From JBELHO01 sp042091375 (lineage in GTDB: Bacteria; Pseudomonadota; Gammaproteobacteria; Enterobacterales; Alteromonadaceae): a stretch of 35,982 nucleotides of DNA. The stretch spans positions 1 to 35,982 of the forward strand of contig JBELHO010000033.1 of the NCBI GenBank assembly GCA_042091375.1. Reading direction: 5' to 3'. The position numbers were made by a program, and so were the translations under genes. Positions 9,138 to 17,633 of this stretch are shown here, piece by piece. The notes beneath the pieces are model-generated. The model did not search any database. It saw only the letters and a list, made by a program, of their open reading frames with translations, and was not told the DNA's origin. Position 1 is the first letter of the stretch, and each line of letters begins with the position of its first letter.

Positions 9138-10642
9138 TGGTCAAAGGAATTAACGCCCCACAATACCCCTTGCACAAAAATTTTGTGTTCATAAAGGGCT
9201 AACAATGCCCCTAAACTTTCGGGATCTAAACGAGGCAACAATAAGGTGTTACTCGGAGTATTGCCTTTCATTACCTTGTGAGGGGCTAATGCCGAAACTT
9301 CAGTGGCAGACAAACCTTGTTGTGTCAATTCAGTTGTTGCTTGCGCTAGGGTTTTGCCTTGCATTAACGCTTCGCTTTGCGCAAAACAATTGGCAGCTAG
9401 TATGCTATGATTCTCGGTAAAAGCACTACTGCCCTGTCGCGACAAAATAAAGTCGGTGGGGATGGTATCGGCACTTTGATGCATCAACTGCATAAAAGCA
9501 TGTTGACCGTTAGTGCCCTCTTGCCCAAATACTATGGGTGCGGTTGGCCAAGTCAAGGTTTGGCCATTGTTGGCAACTGATTTGCCATTGCTTTCCATAT
9601 CGGTTTGTTGCAAGTAGCCCGGTAAAGCCCGCAAAGCGTGATCATAAGGCAAAATAGCCAAGCTGGAGTAGCCTAGGCCATTGCGATTCCAAATACCTAG
9701 CAATGCCAGTAATACCGGCATATTACTGGCGAAATCACTGTGTTGAAAATGTTGATCCATGGCATAAGCGCCGGCTTTAAGTTGGGCAAAGCCGCTATTG
9801 CCTAAAGCTAATGCCAATGGCAAGCCCACCGCTGACCACAGGGAAAATCGACCGCCAACCCAATCCCACATGGGCAACACATGCTCAGCACAAATACCAA
9901 ATTGATTGGCTTTAGCTACAGCAGAACTGACCGCAAACCATTGCTTGGCAATAATATCTTGCTGAGACGATGAATTAAGCATCCATTGTTTGACTACTTT
10001 GGCATTACACAAGGTTTCTTGAGTAGTAAAGGTTTTGGAGATCACTACCACTAATGTCGAATCAACCGGGCATTTATCTAATTTTTGTTGTACTGCGCCA
10101 CCGTCGATATTGGCCAACATATGCACGGTAAGATCTGATTGATAATAAGGCGCTAAAGCGGTGAGAGCAACCTTTAAACCGTAATAGGAGCCACCGATGC
10201 CTATGGCTAAGACATGGGTATACTTGTTGCCTGAAGCCGAGCGCAATTTGCCTGAGTTTACCCCGTCAACAATATCGGCTATGCGTTGCTCGGTGCTAAT
10301 CACTTCAGATGCGAGCTCGTTAGCTAGCTCGTTGAGTACTGATTTTTTTACCGCGTCTGGGGCTCTTAACACACTGTGTAATACGGCACGCTGCTCAGTA
10401 TTATTGAGTTTTTCCCCTGAGAAATAATCGGCAATGCGCTCAGGCAACTGACTGTTTTTAGCCCAAGCAGTTAAAGCCTGTATCTGCTCAACGGTAATGT
10501 TTTGCTTAGAATAATCGAGCAACAAGTCAGCAGCAGTAATAGAGAAATCACTGGCGCGATTAGTATCGCTAAACAAGTCAGCAATAGCTTGTTGATGATT
10601 GCCTTTGGCTAATTGATAGATATCATTGATATCATTTATCAT
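9138..10642 (-). CDS. pgi: Glucose-6-phosphate isomerase Pgi (3' end lost in gap)
   Basis: Interconverts glucose 6-phosphate and fructose 6-phosphate in glycolysis and gluconeogenesis. 501 codons are present, against about 549 for full-length enterobacterial Pgi. Visible hallmarks are the sugar-phosphate binding segment AIGIGGSYYGLKVA, VISKTFTTQETL, WDWVGGRFSLWSAVGLP, the QQTDMESNGKS loop, and GQEGTNGQHAFMQLMHQ with the catalytic Glu and His region. The sequence stops in the conserved LWGVNSFD near the C-terminus. AGGGA is placed seven bases upstream of the ATG at 10642. It lies downstream of galU in the same orientation, with repetitive DNA between them. Confidence 0.96.
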
Positions 10643-10710
10643 TAAACATCCCTTTTTAGTTTGTGCACAACTGTATCCAGCCCTAATTCTATCTAACGCG
10701 GTGTTAGTCA

Positions 10711-10783
10711 GCCTTATTCGGTTTTAGCCGTTGTTAGTAGGTCTTAGTCGGTGGTGTTATTCTGCCTTAGTCGGTTTTAGCCG
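10711..10783. repeat. Degenerate direct repeats between galU and pgi
   Basis: Two 20-base copies differing at one position lie at 10711-10730 and 10764-10783, 53 bases apart. Their common parts are GCCTTA and TCGGTTTTAGCCG. Partial copies (CTTAGTCGG, GTTAGTAGG) fill the space around them. This is another intergenic array of the kind seen at the left edge, here upstream of pgi. Confidence 0.75.
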
Positions 10784-10821
10784 GCCTTAGTCAAGCAGGA
10801 TCCTGTTATCAACCGCCGAGA

Positions 10822-11879
10822 TTACTCTGCTAACTGCTCGGTTAAAAACTGTTTAAATTCAGCTTTTAACTCAGGGTGGCGCAGCGCATACTCAACGTTG
10901 GCTTTCATATAACCTAACTTTGAGCCGCAATCATGTGACTTGCCCGACATGTGAAAAGCTTCAACAGTTTCTCTTTCCATTAACATGGCAATGGCATCGG
11001 TTAATTGTATTTCATCACCAGCACCCGGCGGGGTAATTTTTAATAATTCCCATATTTTTTCCGATAACACATAACGGCCAACAACCGCTAAATTTGATGG
11101 TGCTTGCTCTATGGCGGGTTTTTCAACAATGGCGGTCATGGGTTTAGATTCACCGGCAAGCAAAGTATTGCCTCCACAATCGACAACACCGTATTTGCTG
11201 ACTTCCTCCATAGGCACTGGCTCAACCATAATTTGGCTGTAGCCTCCCACTTCATTGTAGCGGTTGAGCATTGCAGATAGGTTCTCAGTGCTTAAATTAG
11301 CCATAGCGTCATCTAGAATCACATCGGGTAACACCACAGCAAAAGGCTGTTCACCAATAATCGGACGAGCTTTTAACACTGCGTGACCTAAGCCTTTAGC
11401 CTCACCTTGGCGGACATGTAAAATAGTCACGTCTTTTGGACATATGGCTTGTATTTCATCGAGTAATTGCCGTTTTACCCGTTTTTCTAAAGTGGTTTCT
11501 AGCTCAAACGACTTATCAAAGTGATTTTCTATGGCATTTTTCGAAGAGTGAGTAACCAGCACAATTTCTTTAATACCTGCGGCAATACATTCATTAACTA
11601 TATATTGGATCAATGGTTTATCGACAATAGGTAACATTTCTTTGGGAATNNNNNNNNNNNNNNNNNNNNNNNNNNNNNNNNNNNNNNNNNNNNNNNNNNN
11701 NNNNNNNNNNNNNNNNNNNNNNNNNNNNNNNNNNNNNNNNNNNNNNNNNTAACTATATATTGGATCAATGGTTTATCGACAATAGGTAACATTTCTTTGG
11801 GAATGGCTTTAGTTGCCGGTAACATCCTTGTGCCTAATCCGGCAACGGGGATCACGGCTTTATTTATCTTACTGATCAT
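10822..11879 (-). CDS. galU: UTP-glucose-1-phosphate uridylyltransferase GalU (interrupted only by a false gap)
   Basis: Makes UDP-glucose from UTP and glucose 1-phosphate, the entry to UDP-sugar synthesis. Reading from ATG 11879: AVIPVAGLGTRMLPATKAIPKEMLPIVDKPLIQYIV, then the gap, then NECIAAGIKEIVLVTHSSKN and on to the end. The 55 bases before the gap (11595-11649) and after it (11750-11804) are identical. Removing the N and one copy gives an uninterrupted frame of 301 codons (300 aa), the normal GalU length. The nucleotidyltransferase motif GLGTRMLPATK, the VEKP segment and GDEIQLTDAI are all present. The gene is therefore intact in reality. It starts the leftward galU-pgi-cys-galE series. 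Confidence 0.96.
11650..11749. other. False assembly gap (100 N) with 55-bp identical flanks
   Basis: The 55 bases ending at 11649 equal the 55 bases starting at 11750. Two contigs overlapping by 55 bases were scaffolded with N instead of being merged. Collapsing the overlap restores the galU frame. Confidence 0.92.
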
Positions 11880-12307
11880 AAGTCAAAGGTCTCGCTTTAT
11901 TGTCTATTTATATTGTCTATTGATATTGTCTGGCAGCTCTGTCAAATGTTGTTAATGCACACTTTTCATCACCAAACCCAAGGGGTGAATGATACTGATA
12001 TTAATACTACTATTAACGGGGCGTTAAAGGCTATAAAAAAATCCATATAAACCCGATGACCTTGACTATAACAGCATAAAAATCGCGCAACACCTTCTTA
12101 AATTGTACAAATAACCAACCAATGCTAAAAAACCTTTACACTTACCTCTATGCCTTTACGGTAGTTGTGCTTGCCTTTATGTTACTACACGGGTATAACT
12201 CGTCATTGCTAAAACAATTGTTAATATATCGCAGTGAATACATATTCGCTATTCTCACACCATAACAACTAAAATTATGCGATGTAGCTTATTTTAAAGG
12301 ACAAATT
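11880..12307. other. Intergenic region between divergent galU and the POT transporter
   Basis: This 428-base region must hold the promoters of both galU (leftward) and the transporter (rightward). It contains a 13-bp repeat with ATTGTCT at 11899, 11912 and 11925, and a perfect inverted repeat TTAACG-GGG-CGTTAA at 12013-12027. A second inverted repeat, GAATA-CA-TATTC, lies at 12236-12247, about 60 bases before the transporter start. Either inverted repeat could be an operator. I see no convincing -35/-10 pair and no RNA gene. Confidence 0.5.
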
Positions 12308-13831
12308 ATGACAACAAAATCAACCGGCTTCTATGGCCATCCGGCCGGCCTAAGCACCCTGTTTTTTACTGAAATGTGGGAGCGGATGAGTTACTACGGT
12401 ATGCGCATGCTACTGGTATTATTCATGACCGCTACCTTGCAAGAAGGTGGCTTAGCTCTCACCGTCGCTTCTGCAACCGCTATTTATGGTTTATACACAG
12501 GTAGTGTTTATTTTATGGGCTTACCCGGAGGGTGGATCTCAGACCGTTTATTAGGTGGCCGTAAATCGGTTTGGTACGGTGCCATTATCATTATGATAGG
12601 TCATATCATTTTGGCTATTCCCAATGACAAAACATTTTTTATCGGTTTGATATTTGTGATTTTAGGTACCGGTCTATTAAAGCCAAATATTGGTGCTATG
12701 GTGGGTCAACTCTATTCAGAGGAAGACAAGCGACGCGACAGTGGTTATGCCATATACTACATGGGCATTAATTTAGGCTCGTTTTTCGGATACCTTATTT
12801 GTGGTTACTTAGCCACTAATATTGGCTGGCACTGGGCATTCGGTGCTGCTGCCGTTGGTATGGGTTTAGGTATTATTCAATACAAACTCACTGAAAAAAA
12901 TCTAGAAGAGGTAGGTGGTAAGCCTGAGTCACAATTATCGCCTAAAGCAAAAAATATCAGCTGGTCGATTATCACAGGCTTTTTAGTGTTATTAGCTGTG
13001 ATCACTTACATGGCGTTAACCGGTGCAATAACCATTAACCCAGTTGTTGTCGCCAAAAACACAGCAATTATTTTTACCGCTATTTTTGTGCTTTATTACG
13101 CCTCTATTTATATCTTTGGTAACCTGACTCGCAACGAAGCCAAGCGCCTAGGTGCGCTATTATTGGTTTGTATTGCTTCGGCTTGTTTTTGGTCTGGGTT
13201 TGAACAAGCGGGCTCTTCATTAAACTTATTTGCTCGAGATTACACAGATCGCATGGTGGGTAGTTTTGAGATCCCAACCGGTTGGTTCCAATTTTCAAAC
13301 TCCTTATTCATCGTTTTATTATCGCCTTTCTTTGCCGCTTTTTGGATCAAATTAGGACAACGTTTAGTCAGTCCATCATACGGTATTAAGTGTGCGGTTG
13401 GTATAATGATCATGGCCAGTGGTTTTATCGTTATGTATTTTGCCGCTCAGTATGCTGCTTCCGGTTTAAAAGTAGCTCCGTATTGGTTGATCACTACCTA
13501 CTTCCTACACACCGTTGGTGAGTTGTGCCTAAGCCCAGTAGCCCTAAGTGCAGTGAGTAAATTGTCACCTCGTCGCTTTGCTGGTCAAATGATGGGGGTT
13601 TTTGTATTGACTTATTCTATCGGTAACATTATTTCAGGATTATTAGCAGGTAACTTTGATCCTAACAATGTTGAGCAAATACCTTCCCTGTATATCCAAA
13701 TTAGTTTATTTAGTATAGGTATTGCTATTGTTATCCTATTAATTGGCTTTAAATCAAGATTTTGGGAGAGTTTGGCGGAAGACGACGCCGAGGCCAATAC
13801 AGCAAATGGCAAACTTGCCAATAACAACTAG
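12308..13831 (+). CDS. POT/PTR2 family proton-coupled di-/tripeptide transporter
   Basis: Inner-membrane MFS-fold transporter that imports di- and tripeptides with protons. At 507 aa with about 14 hydrophobic helices it matches bacterial DtpA-like carriers. The family motifs are visible: the E-x-x-E-R proton/substrate motif (E22-MW-E25-R26, followed by MSYYG), GGWISDRLLGGRKSV (the MFS loop 2-3 signature), GTGLLKPNIGAMVGQLY with the conserved Lys, and the PTR2 signature region around GYAIYYMGINLGSF. AAGGA lies eight bases before the ATG. It appears monocistronic, and a strong hairpin follows it. Confidence 0.94.
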   Translation: MTTKSTGFYGHPAGLSTLFFTEMWERMSYYGMRMLLVLFMTATLQEGGLALTVASATAIYGLYTGSVYFMGLPGGWISDRLLGGRKSVWYGAIIIMIGHIILAIPNDKTFFIGLIFVILGTGLLKPNIGAMVGQLYSEEDKRRDSGYAIYYMGINLGSFFGYLICGYLATNIGWHWAFGAAAVGMGLGIIQYKLTEKNLEEVGGKPESQLSPKAKNISWSIITGFLVLLAVITYMALTGAITINPVVVAKNTAIIFTAIFVLYYASIYIFGNLTRNEAKRLGALLLVCIASACFWSGFEQAGSSLNLFARDYTDRMVGSFEIPTGWFQFSNSLFIVLLSPFFAAFWIKLGQRLVSPSYGIKCAVGIMIMASGFIVMYFAAQYAASGLKVAPYWLITTYFLHTVGELCLSPVALSAVSKLSPRRFAGQMMGVFVLTYSIGNIISGLLAGNFDPNNVEQIPSLYIQISLFSIGIAIVILLIGFKSRFWESLAEDDAEANTANGKLANNN

Positions 13832-13852
13832 CTGATTAATCCTTAGTTACGA

Positions 13853-13891
13853 GTAAAGTGAGTGTGTTACTAAAAATCACACTCACTTTAC
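13853..13891 (+). terminator. Perfect 14-bp hairpin after the POT transporter
   Basis: GTAAAGTGAGTGTG (13853-13866) pairs without mismatch with CACACTCACTTTAC (13878-13891) around an 11-base loop. It lies 21 bases after the transporter stop and 50 bases before ygfA. No T-run follows on either strand, so it may be a weak intrinsic terminator, a 3'-end stabiliser or a protein-binding site. Position favours transcription termination. Confidence 0.6.
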
Positions 13892-13941
13892 AATAGAATT
13901 AACCCATTCATTAACCGTCACTCTGCGCATAATTTAACATC

Positions 13942-14553
13942 ATGTCAGCCACCAGCTTCTCCAGTCAAAACAACTCAACTCAGGCCATCAGAAAAGTGAT
14001 GCGCAGCAAAAGAAATGCCCTAAGTATTGCAGAGCAACAGAGCGCTGCCCAACAACTCAGCTTAACGTTGCAAACATTAGATGATATTCGATCGGCAAGA
14101 CATATCGCTGCCTACTTAGCTAATGACGGTGAAATATGCTTACAACCTTTCATTGACTGGTGTTGGCAACACAATAAAAAGGTCTATATACCGCGCATTC
14201 ACCCTTTTAGTGTCGGCCAACTATTGTTTAGTGCCTACCAGCAAAACACCACTTTGGTAAAGAATAGTTACGGTATTGCCGAGCCTAAGCTCGATGTGCG
14301 TGCTGTGCTGCCATTGCGGCAACTTGATATTATTCTCACCCCACTAGTGGCATTTGATCACACTGGCAATCGGTTAGGTATGGGCGGTGGATATTACGAT
14401 CGTACTTTAAGTCAATGGCACAAAGCCTACCGTCCCAATCACATCAAAAAAAATTACCCCATTGGCATAGGTCATGACTGCCAGCAAGTTGCGCAATTGC
14501 CCTTGCAACCATGGGATATCCCCCTGCCAGAAATCATTACCCCCAGCCAACGT
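13942..14553 (+). CDS. ygfA: 5-formyltetrahydrofolate cyclo-ligase (YgfA/MTHFS; 3' end lost in gap)
   Basis: Converts 5-formyltetrahydrofolate to 5,10-methenyltetrahydrofolate with ATP. 204 codons are visible, already about the family's full length (180-200), so only a few residues are likely missing. Diagnostic segments are the basic N-terminal IRKVMRSKRNALS, the YGIAEP motif, and the nucleotide-binding RLGMGGGYYDRTL. The C-terminal WDIPLPEIITP is also typical. No clear ribosome site precedes the ATG. In many gammaproteobacteria 6S RNA (ssrS) lies immediately upstream of ygfA. Here the 110 bases to the transporter gene are too short to hold it. Confidence 0.92.
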
Positions 14554-14653
14554 NNNNNNNNNNNNNNNNNNNNNNNNNNNNNNNNNNNNNNNNNNNNNNN
14601 NNNNNNNNNNNNNNNNNNNNNNNNNNNNNNNNNNNNNNNNNNNNNNNNNNNNN
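14554..14653. other. Assembly gap (100 N) between ygfA and the rpiA upstream repeats
   Basis: The right edge of the gap coincides with the first base of a 101-base sequence that recurs 162 bases later. The assembly therefore probably broke in a repeat, and a further repeat copy may be hidden here, together with the ygfA stop codon. Confidence 0.85.
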
Positions 14654-15000
14654 TGCTATGCAGGTTCAGCTAAATAGACACTGTGGCAATATTGATTACA
14701 ACCAATAGAACTCCTTTATGTTGCCTGACATTATATTGCCTAGCCTTATATTGCTTAACTTTATATTTCCTAACAGTATATTGCCTAACATTGATTGTTG
14801 CCATAACCGGACTGATGCTATGCAGGTTCAGCTAAATAGACACTGTGGCAATATTGATTACAACCAATAGAACTCCTTTATGTTGCCTGACATTATATTG
14901 CCTAGCCTTATATTGCCTGACATTATATTGCCTAGCCTTATATTGCTTAACATTGTATTGCCTAACTTTATATTGCTTAACATTGATTGTTGCCATAACT
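14654..15000. repeat. 162-bp tandem duplication containing a variable 15-bp array, upstream of rpiA
   Basis: Bases 14654-14754 are identical to 14816-14916. Each copy then enters a 15-bp array of the type TTATATTGCCTAxxx: four units in the first copy (14731-14790) and six in the second (14893-14982). Each ends with TTGATTGTTGCCATAAC, followed by GGACTG. The second copy leads into the rpiA promoter (GGTGCTATAAT). In the first copy the same place reads GATGCTATGC. The copies thus look like a duplicated promoter region that has gained or lost 15-bp units. The 394 bases between the gap and rpiA hold nothing else. Confidence 0.9.
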
Positions 15001-15016
15001 GGACTGGTGCTATAAT
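14987..15016 (+). promoter_or_regulatory. Probable sigma-70 promoter of rpiA
   Basis: The consensus -10 TATAAT at 15011-15016 is preceded by TGC, an extended -10. TTGTTG at 14987-14992 is placed 18 bases upstream as a possible -35; TTGCCA at 14990-14995 (15-base spacing) is an alternative. The site is 32 bases before the rpiA ATG and abuts the 15-bp array. Confidence 0.65.
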
Positions 15017-15047
15017 AGTCGCTTATTGTCAGATCTAAGAGTGTGTT

Positions 15048-15704
15048 ATGAGCCAAGATGAAATGAAACAGAATGCGGCACTAAAAGCCTTATCCTATAT
15101 AGAGAGCAAGACGATTGTTGGTGTTGGCACCGGCTCTACGGTGAATTATTTTATCGATGGCTTAGCCACCATAAAAGATGATTTAATTGGTGCAGTTTCC
15201 AGCTCGGTTGAATCAACCAAGCGACTAGAGGCCCTAGGTATCGAAGTATTTGATCTCAATAGCGTCAGCCACATCGATGTGTATGTTGATGGCGCTGATG
15301 AAATCAATCCACAAATGCAGATGATCAAAGGCGGTGGTGCCGCTTTAACCAGAGAGAAAATAGTCGCCGCTGTTGCCAATCAATTTATTTGTATTGCCGA
15401 TACAAGTAAACAAGTTGAGCAATTAGGTGAGTTTCCTCTGCCAGTAGAAGTGATCCCTATGGCGCGCAGCTATGTCGCACGACAATTAGTCAAATTAGGG
15501 GGCGATCCAGTTTATCGCCAAGGGGTTATTACTGACAATGGCAATGTTATTCTCGATGTATACCATTTGGATATAACCGATGCGCCAGCCTTAGAAACTC
15601 AGATAAACGCCATTGTTGGTGTAGTAACCAACGGTTTGTTTGCCAGTCGTGGTGCTGACGTATTAGTGTTAGGCAGCAAAGAGGGGACAAAAATACTAAA
15701 ATAA
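15048..15704 (+). CDS. rpiA: Ribose-5-phosphate isomerase A
   Basis: Interconverts ribose 5-phosphate and ribulose 5-phosphate in the non-oxidative pentose phosphate pathway. At 218 aa it has the E. coli RpiA length. The conserved substrate loops are all visible: GVGTGSTVNYFIDGL (24-38), SSSVESTKRL, VDGADEINP with the catalytic Asp pair, and KGGGAALTREKIVA with the catalytic Glu and Lys. It is followed 96 bases later by serA in the same orientation, the rpiA-serA order common in gammaproteobacteria. Confidence 0.97.
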   Translation: MSQDEMKQNAALKALSYIESKTIVGVGTGSTVNYFIDGLATIKDDLIGAVSSSVESTKRLEALGIEVFDLNSVSHIDVYVDGADEINPQMQMIKGGGAALTREKIVAAVANQFICIADTSKQVEQLGEFPLPVEVIPMARSYVARQLVKLGGDPVYRQGVITDNGNVILDVYHLDITDAPALETQINAIVGVVTNGLFASRGADVLVLGSKEGTKILK

Positions 15705-15800
15705 TGCTTTAGAGTCTATACACTATATGTTAACTTGCATTTGCGTTTTTGGATATCTAGCCATCTAAAGTTATTTTTGCAACCACGAGAAGCTGTCATC

Positions 15801-17030
15801 ATGAGTAATAATTCATTAGCAAAAGAAAAAATTAAGATCTTGTTATTAGAAGGTGTTCATCAAAGTGCACTGGAAGAGCTAAAATCCAAAGGCTATAGCA
15901 ATATTGAATACCTCAAAACATCACTGAGTGAAGAGCAGCTGATTGAAAAAATTGCCACTGTACATTTTATTGGCATTCGCTCGCGTACCCAACTCACCGA
16001 AAAAGTCCTTAGCCATGCCAAAAAACTGGCGGCTATTGGCTGTTTTTGTATTGGCACCAATCAAGTAGATATTAAAGCCGCACAAAAGCGCGGTATTCCA
16101 GTTTATAATGCGCCTTTTTCTAACACCCGCTCGGTGGCGGAATTAGTGATCGGTGAATTACTGTTATTATTGCGTGGCATACCTGAAAAAAGTGCCCTAG
16201 CCCATCGCGGCATATGGCATAAATCGGCAGTTGGCTCAGTGGAAGCAAGAGGCAAAACACTGGGGATCATTGGTTATGGCCACATAGGCACCCAAATGGG
16301 CATTTTGGCAGAAACCTTAGGTATTCGCGTGCGCTTTTATGATATTGAAACTAAATTACCTCTGGGCAATGCCAGCCAAGCGCCTTCATTAACCGCCTTA
16401 TTACAAGAGTCTGATGTGATCAGTTTGCATGTGCCAGAAACACCGCAAACCCAAAACATGATGGGCGCTGCTGAATTTGAAGTGATGAAAGACGGGGTGA
16501 TCTTTATCAATGCTTCTCGCGGTACTGTGGTTGATATAGATGCACTTGCCGAGGCACTGAGCAATAAAAAAGTCGCTGGCGCTGCCATTGATGTATTTCC
16601 GGTTGAACCCAAAGGCAATGATGAAGAATTCATCTCGCCGTTAAGGGCTTTTGACAATGTGATCTTAACCCCACACATTGGCGGCAGTACCAAAGAAGCG
16701 CAAGAAAATATTGGTTTAGAAGTGGCCAGTAAATTAGCTAAGTATTCTGATAATGGTTCAACTTTATCAGCGGTTAACTTTCCCGAGGTTTCATTACCTG
16801 AGCACGTCGGCACCAGTCGCTTGTTACACATTCACCAGAACCACCCTGGGGTACTTACCAAAATTAACCAAGCTTTTGCCGAGCACAATATTAATATTGC
16901 CGCGCAATACCTGCAAACCGACGAGTCAATTGGTTATGTAGTTATTGATATTGAAACCGAAAACAGTGATGTTGCATTGCGTGCATTGAAGCAAATTGCA
17001 GGAACCATCAAGGCCAGAGTATTACATTAG
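15801..17030 (+). CDS. serA: D-3-phosphoglycerate dehydrogenase SerA
   Basis: First step of serine biosynthesis: NAD-dependent oxidation of 3-phosphoglycerate. 409 aa, colinear with E. coli SerA (410). I chose ATG 15801 (MSNNSLAKEKIKILLLEG) because it aligns with the E. coli start; an in-frame ATG at 15735 would add 22 residues of no resemblance. Visible features are IGCFCIGTNQVD, FSNTRSVAELVIGE, the NAD motif GIIGYGHIGTQMG, the catalytic Arg/Glu/His set in NASRGTVVD, IDVFPVEP and LTPHIGGST, and a C-terminal ACT domain from about residue 338 (LLHIHQNHPGVLTKIN), which in E. coli binds serine for feedback inhibition. Confidence 0.97.
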   Translation: MSNNSLAKEKIKILLLEGVHQSALEELKSKGYSNIEYLKTSLSEEQLIEKIATVHFIGIRSRTQLTEKVLSHAKKLAAIGCFCIGTNQVDIKAAQKRGIPVYNAPFSNTRSVAELVIGELLLLLRGIPEKSALAHRGIWHKSAVGSVEARGKTLGIIGYGHIGTQMGILAETLGIRVRFYDIETKLPLGNASQAPSLTALLQESDVISLHVPETPQTQNMMGAAEFEVMKDGVIFINASRGTVVDIDALAEALSNKKVAGAAIDVFPVEPKGNDEEFISPLRAFDNVILTPHIGGSTKEAQENIGLEVASKLAKYSDNGSTLSAVNFPEVSLPEHVGTSRLLHIHQNHPGVLTKINQAFAEHNINIAAQYLQTDESIGYVVIDIETENSDVALRALKQIAGTIKARVLH

Positions 17031-17087
17031 TAACAAGGCAATCCTCAAACAGCGATAATGTGTAATAAAATAAGTTAATCCAACTTT

Positions 17088-17118
17088 ACTAAGCCTAGAC
17101 AATTTACCTAGGCTTAGT
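17088..17118. terminator. Hairpin between convergent serA and pgpA
   Basis: ACTAAGCCTAG (17088-17098) pairs perfectly with CTAGGCTTAGT (17108-17118) around a nine-base loop, and outer CAAC/GTTG bases could extend it. It is placed between two convergent stop codons, as expected for a shared terminator, though the T-run is short on both strands. Confidence 0.65.
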
Positions 17119-17150
17119 TGTTGAACTTATAAGCACTTTGTCAGCTTAAT

Positions 17151-17633
17151 TTAAAAGATGAAGTGCATTATGGCTAAAGCAGCCAATCCAGCAACAATAT
17201 CATCGATCATAATACCAAAACCGCCATGACAGTGTTTATCAAGGTAAGAAATAGGCCAAGGCTTCAAAATATCAAACAACCTAAATAGCGCAAAGCCAAC
17301 TAACACACTTTGCCAACTGATGGGCACCATAAACATAGTGATCAAAAAGCCGACAATTTCATCCCAAACAATGGCGGGATGGTCGTGTACCCCTGCGGCT
17401 TTAGCGGCATAATCGCAAAGGTAAATTCCCAACAGAGAAAATGCGATCAGCACAGCTAGGTAATAGCCCGCACTGAGAGGAGCTAACAGTAAAAAAATAG
17501 GCACAGCTGCCAAAGTGCCAAAGGTACCCGGTGCTTTAGGCGCTAACCCACTGCCAAAGCCCAGAGCTAAGCACTGTCGTAGATCGGTTAACTTAAATGC
17601 ACTAACAGCCTGTTGACTGGTTGATTGCTTCAT
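17151..17633 (-). CDS. pgpA: Phosphatidylglycerophosphatase A
   Basis: Inner-membrane enzyme that dephosphorylates phosphatidylglycerol phosphate to phosphatidylglycerol. 160 aa, near the E. coli length (172). The conserved acidic and glycine motifs GFGSGLAPKAPGTFGTL (about 27-43), VWDEIVGF and the late FGIMIDDIVAG are visible, with three to four hydrophobic segments between them. The start codon overlaps the thiL stop by four bases (ATGA, 17630-17633), so translation is coupled. It is the last gene of the ribH-nusB-thiL-pgpA series. Confidence 0.95.
   Translation of the reverse strand: MKQSTSQQAVSAFKLTDLRQCLALGFGSGLAPKAPGTFGTLAAVPIFLLLAPLSAGYYLAVLIAFSLLGIYLCDYAAKAAGVHDHPAIVWDEIVGFLITMFMVPISWQSVLVGFALFRLFDILKPWPISYLDKHCHGGFGIMIDDIVAGLAALAIMHFIF

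Noticed and set aside
8189..10642. An apparent 817-residue Pgi-CysD fusion
   Set aside because: The frame is continuous only because 100 N are translated as unknown residues. The left half is CysD lacking its N-terminus and the right half is Pgi lacking its C-terminus, so they are two genes with missing sequence between them.
11610..11879. A separate short gene with a GalU-like N-terminus
   Set aside because: It is the start of galU followed by N and the duplicated 55-base contig overlap. Merging the overlap gives a single gene.
14654..15000. CRISPR-like array
   Set aside because: Units are contiguous 15-mers without unique spacers, and no cas genes are present.
14832..15056. A leftward reading frame coding for repeated KQYKVRQYNV-like pentapeptides
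   Set aside because: It is the translation of the 15-bp non-coding array upstream of rpiA. A period of 15 keeps any frame open, there is no ribosome site, and the region carries the rpiA promoter.
15735..15800. A 22-residue N-terminal extension of SerA
   Set aside because: The extra residues resemble nothing in SerA. The internal ATG at 15801 aligns with the E. coli start, so the upstream part is probably leader DNA.
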